Below, piece by piece: positions 46,241 to 55,558 of a DNA stretch of 64,000 bases. The notes below the pieces were generated by a model. The model saw nothing but the letters and a program-made list of their open reading frames with translations. It was not told the DNA's origin and did no database searches. Source of the stretch: an uncultured Gammaproteobacteria bacterium (GTDB lineage Bacteria; Pseudomonadota; Gammaproteobacteria; Steroidobacterales; XN24); NCBI GenBank assembly GCA_937924335.1, contig CALDWW010000013.1, forward strand, positions 85,100 through 149,099. The letters run 5' to 3'. Position numbers and translations under genes: made by a program. How positions within the stretch are numbered: the first letter of the stretch is position 1; every line of letters begins with the position of its first letter.

Positions 46241-46300
46241 GCCGTGTGCTACGCTCAGCTGCGATCTGCTGTATCTGTCCGATAGGATCAGGGGGAAAAC

Positions 46301-47089
46301 ATGGGTTTCATGGCAGGCAAGCGGGCCTTGATCGTCGGCCTCGCAAGCAAGCGTTCGATTGCGTGGGGGATCGCCCAGGCATTCCACCGCGAGGGCGCAG
46401 AACTCGCATTCACTTATCAGAACGAAAAACTCCGTTCCCGGGTGGAGGAGATGGCCGCCACCGTTGGTTCAAGCCTGACTTGTCCGCTGGATGTTGCCGA
46501 GGACACAGAGATCGAAGCCGCGTTCGATTACCTTGGCAATCATTGGGACGGTTTGGATATCGTTGTGCATTCGGTCGGATTCGCTCCGCGGGACCAGCTG
46601 TCCGGTCGATACGTCGATGTGGTCAGTCGTGAGGGCTACAGGGTTGCCCACGAGATCAGCGCCTATAGCTTTGCTGCGCTGGCCCGGGCCTCGAGGCAAC
46701 TGATGGCGGGACGGGATGGCGCGCTGCTGACGCTGTCTTATCTCGGTGCCGTTCGGGCAATACCCAATTACAACGTCATGGGCCCCGCCAAGGCCAGCCT
46801 GGAGGCAAACGTGCGGTTCCTGGCCGCCGATCTGGGGCCCGAGGGTATCCGGGTCAACGGAATCTCTGCGGGACCGATCAAGACACTCGCTGCGGCCGGC
46901 ATCGGCGGGTTCCGGAAGATTCTGGGGCACGTTGCCGGCATGACGCCATTGAGAAAGAACATCACGATCGAGGACGTGGGTAACGCGGCTGCCTTCCTGT
47001 GTTCCGATCTGGCTGCCGGGATCACCGGCGAAATCCTCTATGTCGACGCAGGCTACAGCCACGTCGGCATGTCGCTCGAAGAGGATTGA
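46301..47089 (+). CDS. fabI: Enoyl-[acyl-carrier-protein] reductase (NADH), FabI
   Basis: Last step of each fatty-acid elongation cycle. The 262-residue SDR protein has the FabI-type cofactor motif [13 protein letters not shown] and the catalytic Tyr157/Lys164 pair (Y-x6-K) in YNVMGPAK, with a second Tyr147 in [16 protein letters not shown] includes the Gly equivalent to E. coli Gly93, so the usual triclosan-site residue is unchanged. The ATG at 46310 is an alternative start. The stop (TGA, 47087-47089) abuts the convergent mltD stop with no gap. Confidence 0.96.
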   Translation: MGFMAGKRALIVGLASKRSIAWGIAQAFHREGAELAFTYQNEKLRSRVEEMAATVGSSLTCPLDVAEDTEIEAAFDYLGNHWDGLDIVVHSVGFAPRDQLSGRYVDVVSREGYRVAHEISAYSFAALARASRQLMAGRDGALLTLSYLGAVRAIPNYNVMGPAKASLEANVRFLAADLGPEGIRVNGISAGPIKTLAAAGIGGFRKILGHVAGMTPLRKNITIEDVGNAAAFLCSDLAAGITGEILYVDAGYSHVGMSLEED

Positions 47090-48733
47090 TCAGCTGGACT
47101 GTCGGGTAACGTCCACGTAGACGGTCAGTTTCTGCCCGGGCTGCAGGTACTTGCCGCCGTCCAGAGTGTTCCAGCGTTTGATCTGGGCTATCGTGACGCG
47201 GAAACGCTGGGCGATCCGATACAGCGAGTCACCTTTACGCACCGTATAGCGGATTTTGCGTTCCTTGCCTTCGACGGGAGAAACCGCCAGGGCGGGCTGG
47301 ACCTTCGCACTGCCGGTCCAGACGACCAGGTCGCGCCCCACCGAAAGCGTGTCGCCTGGCGCCATTCCGTTCCACTTGGCGAGAGAGCGAGTCGATACGC
47401 CGTAACGGCGGGCGATACCCCACAACGAGTCTCCGCTACGCACCGTATGCGTCGTCTTGGCAGACCCGCGCGGCTTGTTCTGGGTTCTCGCCAGCCTTGC
47501 ATCGGCCGTGTGCGTGTAGGCGCCCAGATCCCTGGTTGCGGTCGGGATCATCAGATGGGCTCCGGAGCGGATGACATTGCCGCGCAGCTGGTTGACGTCC
47601 TTCAAGACTTCAGGAGTCGTATCGTGACTGCGTGCGATGGATATCAGCGAATCACCCGGCCGGATCCGATAGCGTACCCAGCGCATCCGCGAATCGAATG
47701 GTAAGTCCGCTACGGCGAGTTGGAGCTGTCGGCCATGAGTTGCAGGCACGACGGCTCGATGGGGGCCATCCGGATCCGTGGCCCAACGATTGAATCCGGG
47801 GTTGAGCGCGTAGAGGTCGTCCATGCCTATGCCGGTCAACTCGGCGATGAGCCCCAGGTCCATCTGGCCTTCCAGCGGCACCACCTCGAAGTAGGGGCGG
47901 TTGTCTACTTCCGGCAGCTCGAGCCCATAGGCGGCGGGATCCGCCACGATGTCGACGAGAGCCAGCAGCTTGGGCACGTAAGCGGTGGTCTCACGAGGTA
48001 GACGAAGGTGCCAGAAGTCGATTGGTTTGCCCGCCTTTACATTCCGACGTATTGCCCGGGCCACGTTGCCTTCGCCGGAATTGTATGCGGCGACGGCCAG
48101 TTCCCATTCGCCATCGAACTTTTCGTGCAGGAACTCCAGGTAGTCCAGTGCTGCCCGGGTTGAGTCGAGAACATCGCGGCGACCGTCGTACCACCAGTTC
48201 TGTCTTACGCCGAAACGCTTGGCCGTGCCGGGGATCATCTGCCACAGACCCGCAGCCCGGCCATGAGAATAGGCGAAAGGATCGTAAGCGCTCTCAACGA
48301 TGGGAAGCAGGGCGAGGTCGCTCGGCATGCCGCGCCGCTCCAGCTCATCGGCGATGAAATAAAGGTAACGGCTACTGCGGCGGATGACTCTCGCCAGGTA
48401 TTCGGGGTGGCGGACAAACCAGTCGCGCTGCCGCGCGATCTCAGCACGGTCTTCCACCTGGAGCTGGAAACCGGCGGCGAGCCGCCGTACCAGATCCTGA
48501 TGTTTGTCCGGCATTCCGGGCTCATCCGGCAACATGTCAGCCGGTAATCGGGCCACGACCTCAACGATCACCGTTTCACTTTCGTAGATCGGTTTCTCCG
48601 CCGACGCCAACGCCTGTGGCGCGGGTGAGACGGTGTCTGTGACCGTCTGTTCCGGCCGACTACCGGTGGTCGTGCAACCCACAAGGAGTAGCAGAAGAGA
48701 TCCGATTAAAGGCTTACGACAGCTGGGCTTCAT
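47090..48733 (-). CDS. mltD: Membrane-bound lytic murein transglycosylase D
   Basis: Outer-membrane lipoprotein that cleaves peptidoglycan glycan strands. From this ATG (MKPSCRKPLIG) the 547-residue product has a lipoprotein signal with lipobox LVGC near residue 19, a family 1 SLT domain about 110-230 (catalytic Glu in PIVESAYDPFAYSHGRAAGLWQM shortened here to IVESAYDP, and AAYNSGEGNV), then three LysM repeats near 330, 425 and 500 (RPGDSLISIA, RSGDSLWGIA, RKGDSLYRIA). An ATG at 48745 with GGAAGG directly against it is an alternative; the open frame further upstream overlaps gloB and is not used. It lies one base after the gloB stop. Confidence 0.94.
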   Translation of the reverse strand: MKPSCRKPLIGSLLLLLVGCTTTGSRPEQTVTDTVSPAPQALASAEKPIYESETVIVEVVARLPADMLPDEPGMPDKHQDLVRRLAAGFQLQVEDRAEIARQRDWFVRHPEYLARVIRRSSRYLYFIADELERRGMPSDLALLPIVESAYDPFAYSHGRAAGLWQMIPGTAKRFGVRQNWWYDGRRDVLDSTRAALDYLEFLHEKFDGEWELAVAAYNSGEGNVARAIRRNVKAGKPIDFWHLRLPRETTAYVPKLLALVDIVADPAAYGLELPEVDNRPYFEVVPLEGQMDLGLIAELTGIGMDDLYALNPGFNRWATDPDGPHRAVVPATHGRQLQLAVADLPFDSRMRWVRYRIRPGDSLISIARSHDTTPEVLKDVNQLRGNVIRSGAHLMIPTATRDLGAYTHTADARLARTQNKPRGSAKTTHTVRSGDSLWGIARRYGVSTRSLAKWNGMAPGDTLSVGRDLVVWTGSAKVQPALAVSPVEGKERKIRYTVRKGDSLYRIAQRFRVTIAQIKRWNTLDGGKYLQPGQKLTVYVDVTRQSS

Positions 48734-48734
48734 C

Positions 48735-49508
48735 TCAGAACGCATCCTTCCAGGCACGAACAGTAGCGAAAACCGAGACCGGATCCGGCAAGGGACGCCC
48801 GGCATGATGCTCTGCGCTTGACCGGACGGACGCCTCGCCGCAGCGCATGAACGGGTTAACTCGTCCCTCGAGATCCAGCGTGGAGGGCAACGTTGGCTGG
48901 CCCTGCTCCCGCAACGCCTGAGCCGTTGTACTGTAAGCTTCGATGTCACGATTGGCCGGTTCGACTGCCGAAGCGAAACGCAGGTTCGAGAGCGTGTACT
49001 CGTGTGTACAGAAGATCCTTGTATCTCCCGGTAGAGCCGCGAATTTCCCCAAAGACTCGGACATCTGCTCCGGCGTGCCCTCGAAGAGTCGTCCGCAACC
49101 GGCACTGAACAGGGTGTCGCCGCAGAACAGTGCCTGATGGCCGTAGTAGGCGATATGACCCGCCGTGTGGCCCGGGCAGTCCAGGATGCTGAAGTCGACT
49201 CCAAGGTCTTCGAGCGCTACCGTGTCGCCTTCAAGCAGCGCGAAGTCCCGGCTTGGGATATCCTCGCCGGCGGGCCCATAGACCGGCAGCCCAAATTCGT
49301 CTACGAGACGACCCACCCCGCCCACATGATCCCAGTGGTGGTGGGTCACCAGTATGGCGGCTGGCTCAAGGTCTTGATCCTTCAGGCGTTTTATCACCGG
49401 CTCGGCATCGCCGGGATCGACAATAGCGACCTTGCGCGGATCCGCGATACCGTGGATCAGCCAGATGTAATTGTCCGAAAACGCGGGGACCGGCGTCGTT
49501 TTCAACAT
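48735..49508 (-). CDS. gloB: Hydroxyacylglutathione hydrolase (glyoxalase II)
   Basis: Dizinc metallo-beta-lactamase-fold hydrolase that releases D-lactate from S-lactoylglutathione in methylglyoxal detoxification. The 257-residue product has the THHHWDHVGG metal motif, CPGHTAGH, FCGDTLFSAGCGR and THEYT, all at normal positions, plus the helical C-terminal domain. It is co-directional with mltD and divergent from the methyltransferase-rnhA pair, the same gloB/methyltransferase/rnhA/dnaQ grouping seen in E. coli and Pseudomonas. Confidence 0.96.
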   Translation of the reverse strand: MLKTTPVPAFSDNYIWLIHGIADPRKVAIVDPGDAEPVIKRLKDQDLEPAAILVTHHHWDHVGGVGRLVDEFGLPVYGPAGEDIPSRDFALLEGDTVALEDLGVDFSILDCPGHTAGHIAYYGHQALFCGDTLFSAGCGRLFEGTPEQMSESLGKFAALPGDTRIFCTHEYTLSNLRFASAVEPANRDIEAYSTTAQALREQGQPTLPSTLDLEGRVNPFMRCGEASVRSSAEHHAGRPLPDPVSVFATVRAWKDAF

Positions 49509-49594
49509 TGGCGTATCTTAGCGGCGCCGGTCGCTGACGCAACTCGATCAGTTCACGCTTTTCCGATTGGGCCGTGTCCCGGTATCCTGTGACC

Positions 49595-50299
49595 ATGTCG
49601 CCCAGTCACGATACCGTCAGGCAATGGCTTGCTTCCCCGGTCGGCCAGAGCTTTCAGCAGGCGGAGCGGGAAGCCGTCTCCACGGAGCTCGGGCGCATGT
49701 TCGGCGCGCAATTCCTGCAGGTGGGCGCGTGGGGCGATCCGGAGGGATTTCTCGCCTATCCGGCAACCGCTCGCAGGGCGACGTGCGATGGCGAGGCCGG
49801 CCCGGGCGTTGGTTTCGCGGCCAGGCCAGAGCGCCTGCCTGTGTCGGGCCAGACAGTAGACGGTCTGCTCCTGCCGCATACCATTGAATTGACCCGACAT
49901 CCGCACGAGGTCCTGCGCGAGGCAGAACGTGTCCTCGTGGGCGGGGGTCGCATCATCGTGCTCGGCTTCAATCCCGTCAGCATCCTCGGTATCCGGCGAC
50001 TGTTGACGCGTGGAGGTTTCCCGCCCGGGTTGAATCAGACCGTAAGCCAACGTCGCCTCAAGGACTGGCTATCGCTGCTCGGTTTCGACGTTACGGTCAG
50101 TCGGCGCTATTTCTCTGCAGTGTCCGGCGGTGACTCCATCCGCGACCGGCTCAGGCAGCTGCCGTTCTCCCATGGGGCTTATATGCTTGTGGCGATCAAG
50201 CGGGTTCACATCGTCACCCCATTGCGCAAGCTGTGGCGAAACCCGGCCAAGGTCCCAGCCGGGAGGCTCGTGGAACCCTCCACCAGGAACAGGCTTTGA
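49595..50299 (+). CDS. SAM-dependent methyltransferase-like protein (YafS-like)
   Basis: Class I methyltransferase-fold protein of 234 residues with unknown substrate, the usual gene between gloB and rnhA. The post-motif segment ([36 protein letters not shown]) is clear, but the N-terminal SAM motif is poor: [10 protein letters not shown] stands where VLDLGCGTG is usual. Some activity may therefore be lost, or SAM binding may differ. The ATG at 49595 is preferred over GTG at 49574. Its stop overlaps the rnhA start by 3 bases. Confidence 0.85.
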   Translation: MSPSHDTVRQWLASPVGQSFQQAEREAVSTELGRMFGAQFLQVGAWGDPEGFLAYPATARRATCDGEAGPGVGFAARPERLPVSGQTVDGLLLPHTIELTRHPHEVLREAERVLVGGGRIIVLGFNPVSILGIRRLLTRGGFPPGLNQTVSQRRLKDWLSLLGFDVTVSRRYFSAVSGGDSIRDRLRQLPFSHGAYMLVAIKRVHIVTPLRKLWRNPAKVPAGRLVEPSTRNRL

Positions 50300-50766
50300 A
50301 CCAAGTCGAGATCTACACCGACGGCGCCTGCAGGGGCAATCCCGGGCCTGGGGGATGGGGCGTGATTCTGCGTTACGGAGAACACGAGCGGGAACTGTGC
50401 GGCGGCGAGAGTCACACTACCAACAATCGCATGGAGCTGACTGCTGCCATCGAAGGGCTGAAGGCGCTGAGCAGGTCCTGCAAGGTCGATCTGTACACGG
50501 ATTCTCAGTACGTGCGTCTGGGTATCATTGAGTGGATGCCAAACTGGAAGCGGCGGGGATGGAAGAATTCGGCCAAGAAGCCGGTGAAGAATCAGGATCT
50601 ATGGCAATGTCTCGACGATGAAGTGGCTCGCCATGACATCAGTTGGCATTGGGTTCGCGGCCACAGCGGACATCCCGAGAACGAGCGCGCTGACGATCTC
50701 GCCAATCGAGGTATAGACGAGATGCTGTCTGCTGACCAGCGTCTTGAGGGAGGCGCCCATGAGTGA
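50296..50766 (+). CDS. rnhA: Ribonuclease HI
   Basis: Degrades RNA in RNA-DNA hybrids. The 156-residue product keeps the acidic active site: Asp9 in [15 protein letters not shown], Glu47 in NNRMELTA, Asp69 in LYTDSQYV and the Asp in ENERADDLA, with His in RGHSGHPEN. The start is a TTG at 50296 overlapping the previous stop, supported by AGGAA seven bases upstream and by the family N-terminus; the longer frame from 50233 lies inside the methyltransferase gene. Confidence 0.96.
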   Translation: MNQVEIYTDGACRGNPGPGGWGVILRYGEHERELCGGESHTTNNRMELTAAIEGLKALSRSCKVDLYTDSQYVRLGIIEWMPNWKRRGWKNSAKKPVKNQDLWQCLDDEVARHDISWHWVRGHSGHPENERADDLANRGIDEMLSADQRLEGGAHE

Positions 50767-50838
50767 TTATGAGTCGGGCGGCAATCGTGGATCTATCACC
50801 GGTACGCTATTCGGGCAACGGTCTGCAGGAGTTCCGGA

Positions 50839-51276
50839 TTGACGAACATTCGAGTGCGCCAGACTGGAATCGGTCTGTGCCTGACAGTCGGCGTTCTAGC
50901 AGGGTCCTGGGCATCGGCCTGTGTGGAAGTGAAGGGCTGGGAAACCCTGGACGATCCGGTCAGGCTGTGCGCCTACCTTGCCGATCCCGGAGAAGCCGAG
51001 GCCTGTGAGCAGCGCGGTTTTCGACTGGGTGACGGCCTGAGCGATTCGGAGATCGACATCGCCAGACAGTTCGTCCTGCTATGTTCAAACGAGTACGTCA
51101 TCGGCGTTGAACGCGACAGCGCGGGGGCGCCATCGCAGAACGTTCTGGCCGTAACAACGGCTATCGTCGATGGTGGAGACGCCGCGTCCGGTTATTACGA
51201 CCGTGGCCGTGTCAGGATCCTCGAAGCCGACGGTGGGGGGTGGTCGCAACGCCCGGGCGAGAGCTGGAGCGAATAG
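50839..51276 (+). CDS. Secreted protein of unknown function
   Basis: I do not recognise this 145-residue protein. It has a hydrophobic signal sequence (about 9-27, TGIGLCLTVGVLAGSWASAC) that could be cleaved or, through the Cys at 28, lipidated. The rest is acidic with several cysteines (ACVEV, RLCAYL, EACEQRG, VLLCSNEY), which might form disulfides in the periplasm. The TTG start at 50839 has an AGGAG site seven bases upstream, which supports it as real. It fills the gap between rnhA and dnaQ. Confidence 0.65.
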   Translation: MTNIRVRQTGIGLCLTVGVLAGSWASACVEVKGWETLDDPVRLCAYLADPGEAEACEQRGFRLGDGLSDSEIDIARQFVLLCSNEYVIGVERDSAGAPSQNVLAVTTAIVDGGDAASGYYDRGRVRILEADGGGWSQRPGESWSE

Positions 51277-51341
51277 TGAAGGTCTCGAACAGACCTAGGT
51301 AGAGACAGGCCTGCCAGCGTGGAACAGGTGAGGGATTGCGT

Positions 51342-52055
51342 ATGAGGCAAATCGTACTTGATACGGAGACGACCGGGCTGGAGCCGGAGCAGGGACACCG
51401 CATCATCGAAATCGGTTGCGTGGAGATGGTCAATCGCCGGCTGACCGGCCGTACTTTCCAGTACTACCTCAACCCCGAGCGGGAGATCGACCCGGGGGCT
51501 CAGGAGGTACATGGCCTGTCCGCTGAGTTTCTCTCCGACAAGCCCAAATTCAGCGAAGTCGCTGACGAGTTCCTCGAGTTCGTCGCCGACGGCGAGCTCG
51601 TCATCCACAATGCACCCTTCGATATCGGATTCCTGGATGCAGAGCTGGGACGCCTGGACCGGGAAAGAGTCCCTATGTCAGATCTCTGTCCGGTGCTGGA
51701 TACCTTGGTCCTGGCCCGAGAGATGCATCCAGGGCAGCGCAACAGCCTCGACGCACTCTGCCGCCGTTACCAGGTCGATAATTCGCGGCGTGAACTCCAC
51801 GGTGCGCTGCTGGATGCCCGCATACTGGCGGAAGTCTATCTGTCGATGACCGGAGGACAGGCAGCCCTGTCCCTCGGCACAGAAAAGGCATCGACCGCTA
51901 CCGGACAGCAGGTCGAAAGGAGAGTGGACAGAGCAGGCCTCGACCTGATCGTGTTAAAGGCGAGCGCTGATGAACTTGAAGCCCATGACGCGGCGCTGGA
52001 GAGAATCGAAAAAGCCAGCGGTGAGCCGTCTGTCTGGCGCAACCTTGACTCCTGA
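51342..52055 (+). CDS. dnaQ: DNA polymerase III subunit epsilon (3'-5' proofreading exonuclease)
   Basis: Proofreading subunit of the replicative polymerase. The 237-residue DEDDh exonuclease shows Asp7 and Glu9 in IVLDTETTGLEP, the VIHNAPFDIGFLDAEL motif and the His/Asp of the third motif in RRELHGALLDARILAEVYL. The clamp- and alpha-binding C-terminal tail follows. The ATG at 51342 has AGGTGAGGG just upstream; the TTG at 51336 is an alternative. Adjacent rnhA and dnaQ is a conserved gammaproteobacterial pair. No terminator is evident before the convergent Mrp operon. Confidence 0.96.
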   Translation: MRQIVLDTETTGLEPEQGHRIIEIGCVEMVNRRLTGRTFQYYLNPEREIDPGAQEVHGLSAEFLSDKPKFSEVADEFLEFVADGELVIHNAPFDIGFLDAELGRLDRERVPMSDLCPVLDTLVLAREMHPGQRNSLDALCRRYQVDNSRRELHGALLDARILAEVYLSMTGGQAALSLGTEKASTATGQQVERRVDRAGLDLIVLKASADELEAHDAALERIEKASGEPSVWRNLDS

Positions 52056-52107
52056 AAGACTCACCCGTTGCGGGGTTCGCTGTCCGCCAGTCACCGGGGC
52101 GCGCCGC

Positions 52108-53802
52108 TCAGAGGTAATAGACCACCACGAATACAGCGAGCAATACCGTCACCCAGATAACCATGCTACCGATAGGCCACGTCCGGGCCAGGGTTCCTTG
52201 GGGTCCGTGATAGCGAAACAACAGCGCGATCAACCCATTCAACGGCCGCGCCGCGCCACGCTTGAGGCTTGACCAGGCAGGCTCCAGGACGTTCTCCGCA
52301 CTGGATATTCCTGATGGGAGGATACGGCGGTAGAGCCAGTCAACATCGATATTGATCGCTCGCTCCTCAGTGGGGTAACGGCCGGTGCGCATCATCCAGA
52401 AGACCGCCAGGCCGCCGAACATGAGCAATTGCAGCTGAGTGATAACGTGAGTGGCGTCGTAAGGATGGTATTCCGCCGCGAACGGTAGCAACGGGTAGAG
52501 AGTGGTTGCCGGAGCCGTGCCGATGACGACACAAAGGACTGCCGCAATAAGCATGGCCAGGCGCATGTTGGTGGGTGGTTCGGGCGGCCTGAGTCCGGAG
52601 TCGTGAGCGAAGAATGCGAAGAACGGGATTTTTATCCCGGCGTGCTCGAGTACACCCACCGAGGCAAACAGCAGGAAGAACCAGACCACCATGTGTCCCT
52701 CGTTCAGAGCCGACTGCATGATCATGGACTTGCTGACGAAGCCACAGAACAGCGGGATCGCGGAGATCGAAGCGGCTCCGATGATGCACAGGGTCGCCGT
52801 CTGCGGCATGCTCTTGTAGAGTCCACCGAGATCGGAGGCTCTCGTCCTGCCGGTCATGGTCAACACCGCACCCATGGCCATGAACAGTAGTCCCTTGAAG
52901 AGCACATCGTTGAACGCGTGGGACACGGCGCCGTTCAGCGCAAGTGCTGTACCGAGACCGATGCCGCAGACCATGAACCCCAGCTGGTTGATCATGCTGT
53001 AAGCCAGGACGCGGCGCAGGTCGTTCTCGATGACCGCGAAGAAGATTGGGAAGAACGTCATGGCAGTGCCGATATAGATCAGCGGATCTGCGCCCGCGAA
53101 ACTGCGGGTGAGGGCGTAGATGGCGCACTTCGTTGTGAACATGCAGAGGAAGACGGCCCCGGTGGGAGTAGATTCCGGATAGGCGTCGGTGAGCCACATG
53201 TGCAGCATCGGGAACCCGCACTTGAGTCCCAGGGCGAGCATGATGAGCCAGCCCCCCGGGGTATCCAGACCTATGTGCCCCATGCTGATGTCGCCGGTGG
53301 CGTGCACATGGATCAGGATGCCGGCCAGAAGCGTCACACCCGATCCGATCTGCAGGATGAGGTACCTGAACCCGGCACGGATGGCTTGTGGCGTGCGCCG
53401 CGCCCATACGAGAAACACCGAGCTGACGGTCAGTAACTCCCAGGACAGGAAGAAAGAGATCAGATCGCCGGCGAAGACGGCGCCCAGGGCGCTGGCGGCG
53501 TAGATCATTGCGACCACGTGCTGGAGCGTGTCCTTGATGTGGACGGCGTACAGGATCGCGATGAACGCCCCCAGGTGGAACAGGTACCCGAACAACATGC
53601 TCAGTTCGTCGACCCTCACCGGGGTGAGGGTGTATCCGAGCAGCTGCACCTGATGGAGCGCGCCCGAATCGATACCAAGCAGGCAGATTCCTCCCACAAC
53701 CGGAGTCGCCAGCATGACTGCCGACCGGAGTCGCCCGCGTGTGACAGCCGTCAGCAGGGCGCCGATCAAAAACGGCAGGAACGGCGGTAGCTCAGTCGGC
53801 AT
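52108..53802 (-). CDS. Third antiporter-like (NuoL/M/N, MrpD-type) subunit
   Basis: Last gene of the ten-gene Mrp-type operon. The 564-residue polytopic protein has about 14-15 hydrophobic helices and belongs to the proton-conducting NuoL/M/N-MrpA/D superfamily. The key charged residues are kept: Glu in FFLSWELLTVSS (TM5) and Lys in LGLKCGFPMLHMWL (TM7), followed by the DAYPESTPTG loop. It is longer than the two other copies and has a C-terminal extension with an amphipathic stretch and a last helix (IGSMVIWVTVLLAVFVVVYYL). It overlaps the small membrane gene by 11 bases. Confidence 0.9.
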   Translation of the reverse strand: MPTELPPFLPFLIGALLTAVTRGRLRSAVMLATPVVGGICLLGIDSGALHQVQLLGYTLTPVRVDELSMLFGYLFHLGAFIAILYAVHIKDTLQHVVAMIYAASALGAVFAGDLISFFLSWELLTVSSVFLVWARRTPQAIRAGFRYLILQIGSGVTLLAGILIHVHATGDISMGHIGLDTPGGWLIMLALGLKCGFPMLHMWLTDAYPESTPTGAVFLCMFTTKCAIYALTRSFAGADPLIYIGTAMTFFPIFFAVIENDLRRVLAYSMINQLGFMVCGIGLGTALALNGAVSHAFNDVLFKGLLFMAMGAVLTMTGRTRASDLGGLYKSMPQTATLCIIGAASISAIPLFCGFVSKSMIMQSALNEGHMVVWFFLLFASVGVLEHAGIKIPFFAFFAHDSGLRPPEPPTNMRLAMLIAAVLCVVIGTAPATTLYPLLPFAAEYHPYDATHVITQLQLLMFGGLAVFWMMRTGRYPTEERAINIDVDWLYRRILPSGISSAENVLEPAWSSLKRGAARPLNGLIALLFRYHGPQGTLARTWPIGSMVIWVTVLLAVFVVVYYL

Positions 53803-54079
53803 CGCCTGGCTCCCGGTAGTAATCCTCCGGCCGCATGACCAGGCGACGGAGCTGTTTTGCCAGGAAGATCAGGGCTGCGATGGCGATAAAGCCCCAGGCT
53901 GCGTAGAAGCCGGGCAGACCTTCGGCGAAGAAGGCGATATGACGGTGATAGACGACCTCGAGCAGGCCGAGCAGGTCTATGGCGGCGACCAGCGCGCAGG
54001 CGAGGACGAAACGACGCCACAAGCGGGTCACGTTCTCAGGATCGTCGAGATAGCGTTTCTTGTCGGGAGTCTGATTCAT
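53792..54079 (-). CDS. Small two-helix membrane protein of the Mrp-type operon
   Basis: Unknown function, 95 residues, with two membrane helices (about 24-42 and 60-80) and charged ends. The N-terminal helix region reads RRFVLACALVAAIDLLGLLEVVYHRH. It lies between the second and third antiporter-like subunits, overlapping the latter by 11 bases and starting 15 bases after the former, so it is clearly part of the operon. It may be an accessory or assembly subunit. Nothing in canonical Mrp corresponds to it. Confidence 0.8.
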   Translation of the reverse strand: MNQTPDKKRYLDDPENVTRLWRRFVLACALVAAIDLLGLLEVVYHRHIAFFAEGLPGFYAAWGFIAIAALIFLAKQLRRLVMRPEDYYREPGDAD

Positions 54080-54094
54080 GCTTGGTCCCCGGCG

Positions 54095-55558
54095 TCAGCC
54101 TCCGCCCGCGATGCGTCGGGCCAGTTCGTAGACGACGGATGGGTCAAAGAACAGATAGAGGCATCCGGCTGTACTGGCTCCGATGGCGATCAGGCACGGC
54201 AGGGGCGCCTCCTTGATCGCCTGCGACTCAGAGTCCGCAGACACAGCGAAGAATGCCCGGATCGGGATCGGCAGGAGATAGGCGATGTTCAAGACTGAGC
54301 TGATCATCAATGTAACGAGGATCCACATCTGCCCGGCTTCCAGAGATCCCAGCGCCAGATAGAACTTGCTCCAGGTGCCGCCCGTCGGCGGCAGGCCGAT
54401 GATGGAGAGACTGCCGATGAAGAAGGCTGAGAACGTCAGCGGCATGACGCGCCCGAGGCCATCCATCTGGCTGATCTCGGTCTTGTGCGCCGCCACCAGG
54501 ATCGCGCCGGCGCAGAAGAACAGGGTGATCTTTCCGAAAGCATGCATGGCGATGTGCATCGCCGCACCTGTGGTTGCGAGGCTGCTGGCAAGCAGGGCGC
54601 CTGCCACGATGTAAGACAATTGGCTGATCGTAGAATAGGCCAGCCGCGCCTTCAGGTTGTCCTGGCGCATCGCGATCAGCGATCCGATCAGGATAGTGGC
54701 GCCTGCAAAGTACAGCAGCCAGTCGCTGGCGCCTGTGCTGGTTAAAAAATCCAGGCCGAACAGATAGACACAGATTTTGAGAATCGCAAACACACCGGAC
54801 TTGACGACCGCCACGGCATGCAGGAGGGCGCTGACGGGAGTCGGGGCGACCATGGCCGCCGGCAGCCAGCGATGAAACGGCATGACTGCTGCCTTGCCGA
54901 TGCCGAAGACGTACAGGGCCAGCAGCGCGGCGGCGGCCGGTCCCTCGATCTGTCCGGCAAGCAGTCCCCCTTCCCGGAAATCAAGTGAGCCTGTGATGTG
55001 CCAGGTCCACATTACGGCCAGCAGCATGAATCCGATCGAGGTGCCCATCAGGATGCCGAGATAGAGCCGGCCGGCCCGCTTTGCCTCATCGGTGCCCGCG
55101 TGCGTTACCAGCGGGTAAGTGGAGAGCGACAGCAATTCGTATGCCACAAACAGCGTGAGCATATTGCCGGCGAACGCGACCCCGAGCGCACTGGCGATGG
55201 CCAGCGCGAAGCAGGCATAGAAGCGTGTCTGGTTCTGTTCATGATGGCCGCGCATGTAACCGATCGAGTAAATCGATGTGACCAGCCACAGGAAGCTTGC
55301 CACCAGCGCAAAAATCATACCCAGCGGCTCGAGCCTGAATGTCAGACTCAGCCCCGGCAACAGTTGCAGTAATGTCAGTTCCGGCCGTTCGCCAGCGAGA
55401 ACGTCGGGAACGGTTGATCCAACCAGGCCCAGAACCACCGCCGCGGTCACGAGGGTGACTAACTCACGGAGGTTGGGAGACCGACCTGTGAGGACGATCG
55501 GGACGCTCGCGGCTACCGGCAACGCGACGGCAAGCTGCATGGCGCTGGCGGGGCTCAT
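54095..55558 (-). CDS. Second antiporter-like (MrpD-family) subunit
   Basis: Proton-conducting subunit of the NuoL/M/N-MrpD superfamily, 487 residues and about 14 helices. The conserved Glu sits in LFVAYELLSLSTYPLV and the conserved Lys in FGIGKAAVMPFHRWLPAAM; the APTPVSALLHAVAVVKSG stretch with its His and Lys is typical of NuoL/MrpA-like members. It may therefore take the place of the MrpA N-terminal domain in this split arrangement. It overlaps the preceding subunit by 4 bases. Confidence 0.92.
   Translation of the reverse strand: MSPASAMQLAVALPVAASVPIVLTGRSPNLRELVTLVTAAVVLGLVGSTVPDVLAGERPELTLLQLLPGLSLTFRLEPLGMIFALVASFLWLVTSIYSIGYMRGHHEQNQTRFYACFALAIASALGVAFAGNMLTLFVAYELLSLSTYPLVTHAGTDEAKRAGRLYLGILMGTSIGFMLLAVMWTWHITGSLDFREGGLLAGQIEGPAAAALLALYVFGIGKAAVMPFHRWLPAAMVAPTPVSALLHAVAVVKSGVFAILKICVYLFGLDFLTSTGASDWLLYFAGATILIGSLIAMRQDNLKARLAYSTISQLSYIVAGALLASSLATTGAAMHIAMHAFGKITLFFCAGAILVAAHKTEISQMDGLGRVMPLTFSAFFIGSLSIIGLPPTGGTWSKFYLALGSLEAGQMWILVTLMISSVLNIAYLLPIPIRAFFAVSADSESQAIKEAPLPCLIAIGASTAGCLYLFFDPSVVYELARRIAGGG

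Noticed and set aside
52367..53407. 346-codon minus-strand frame inside the third antiporter-like gene
   Set aside because: Same strand but another frame; the translation is His/Arg-rich and soluble, unlike the real membrane protein in the overlapping frame.
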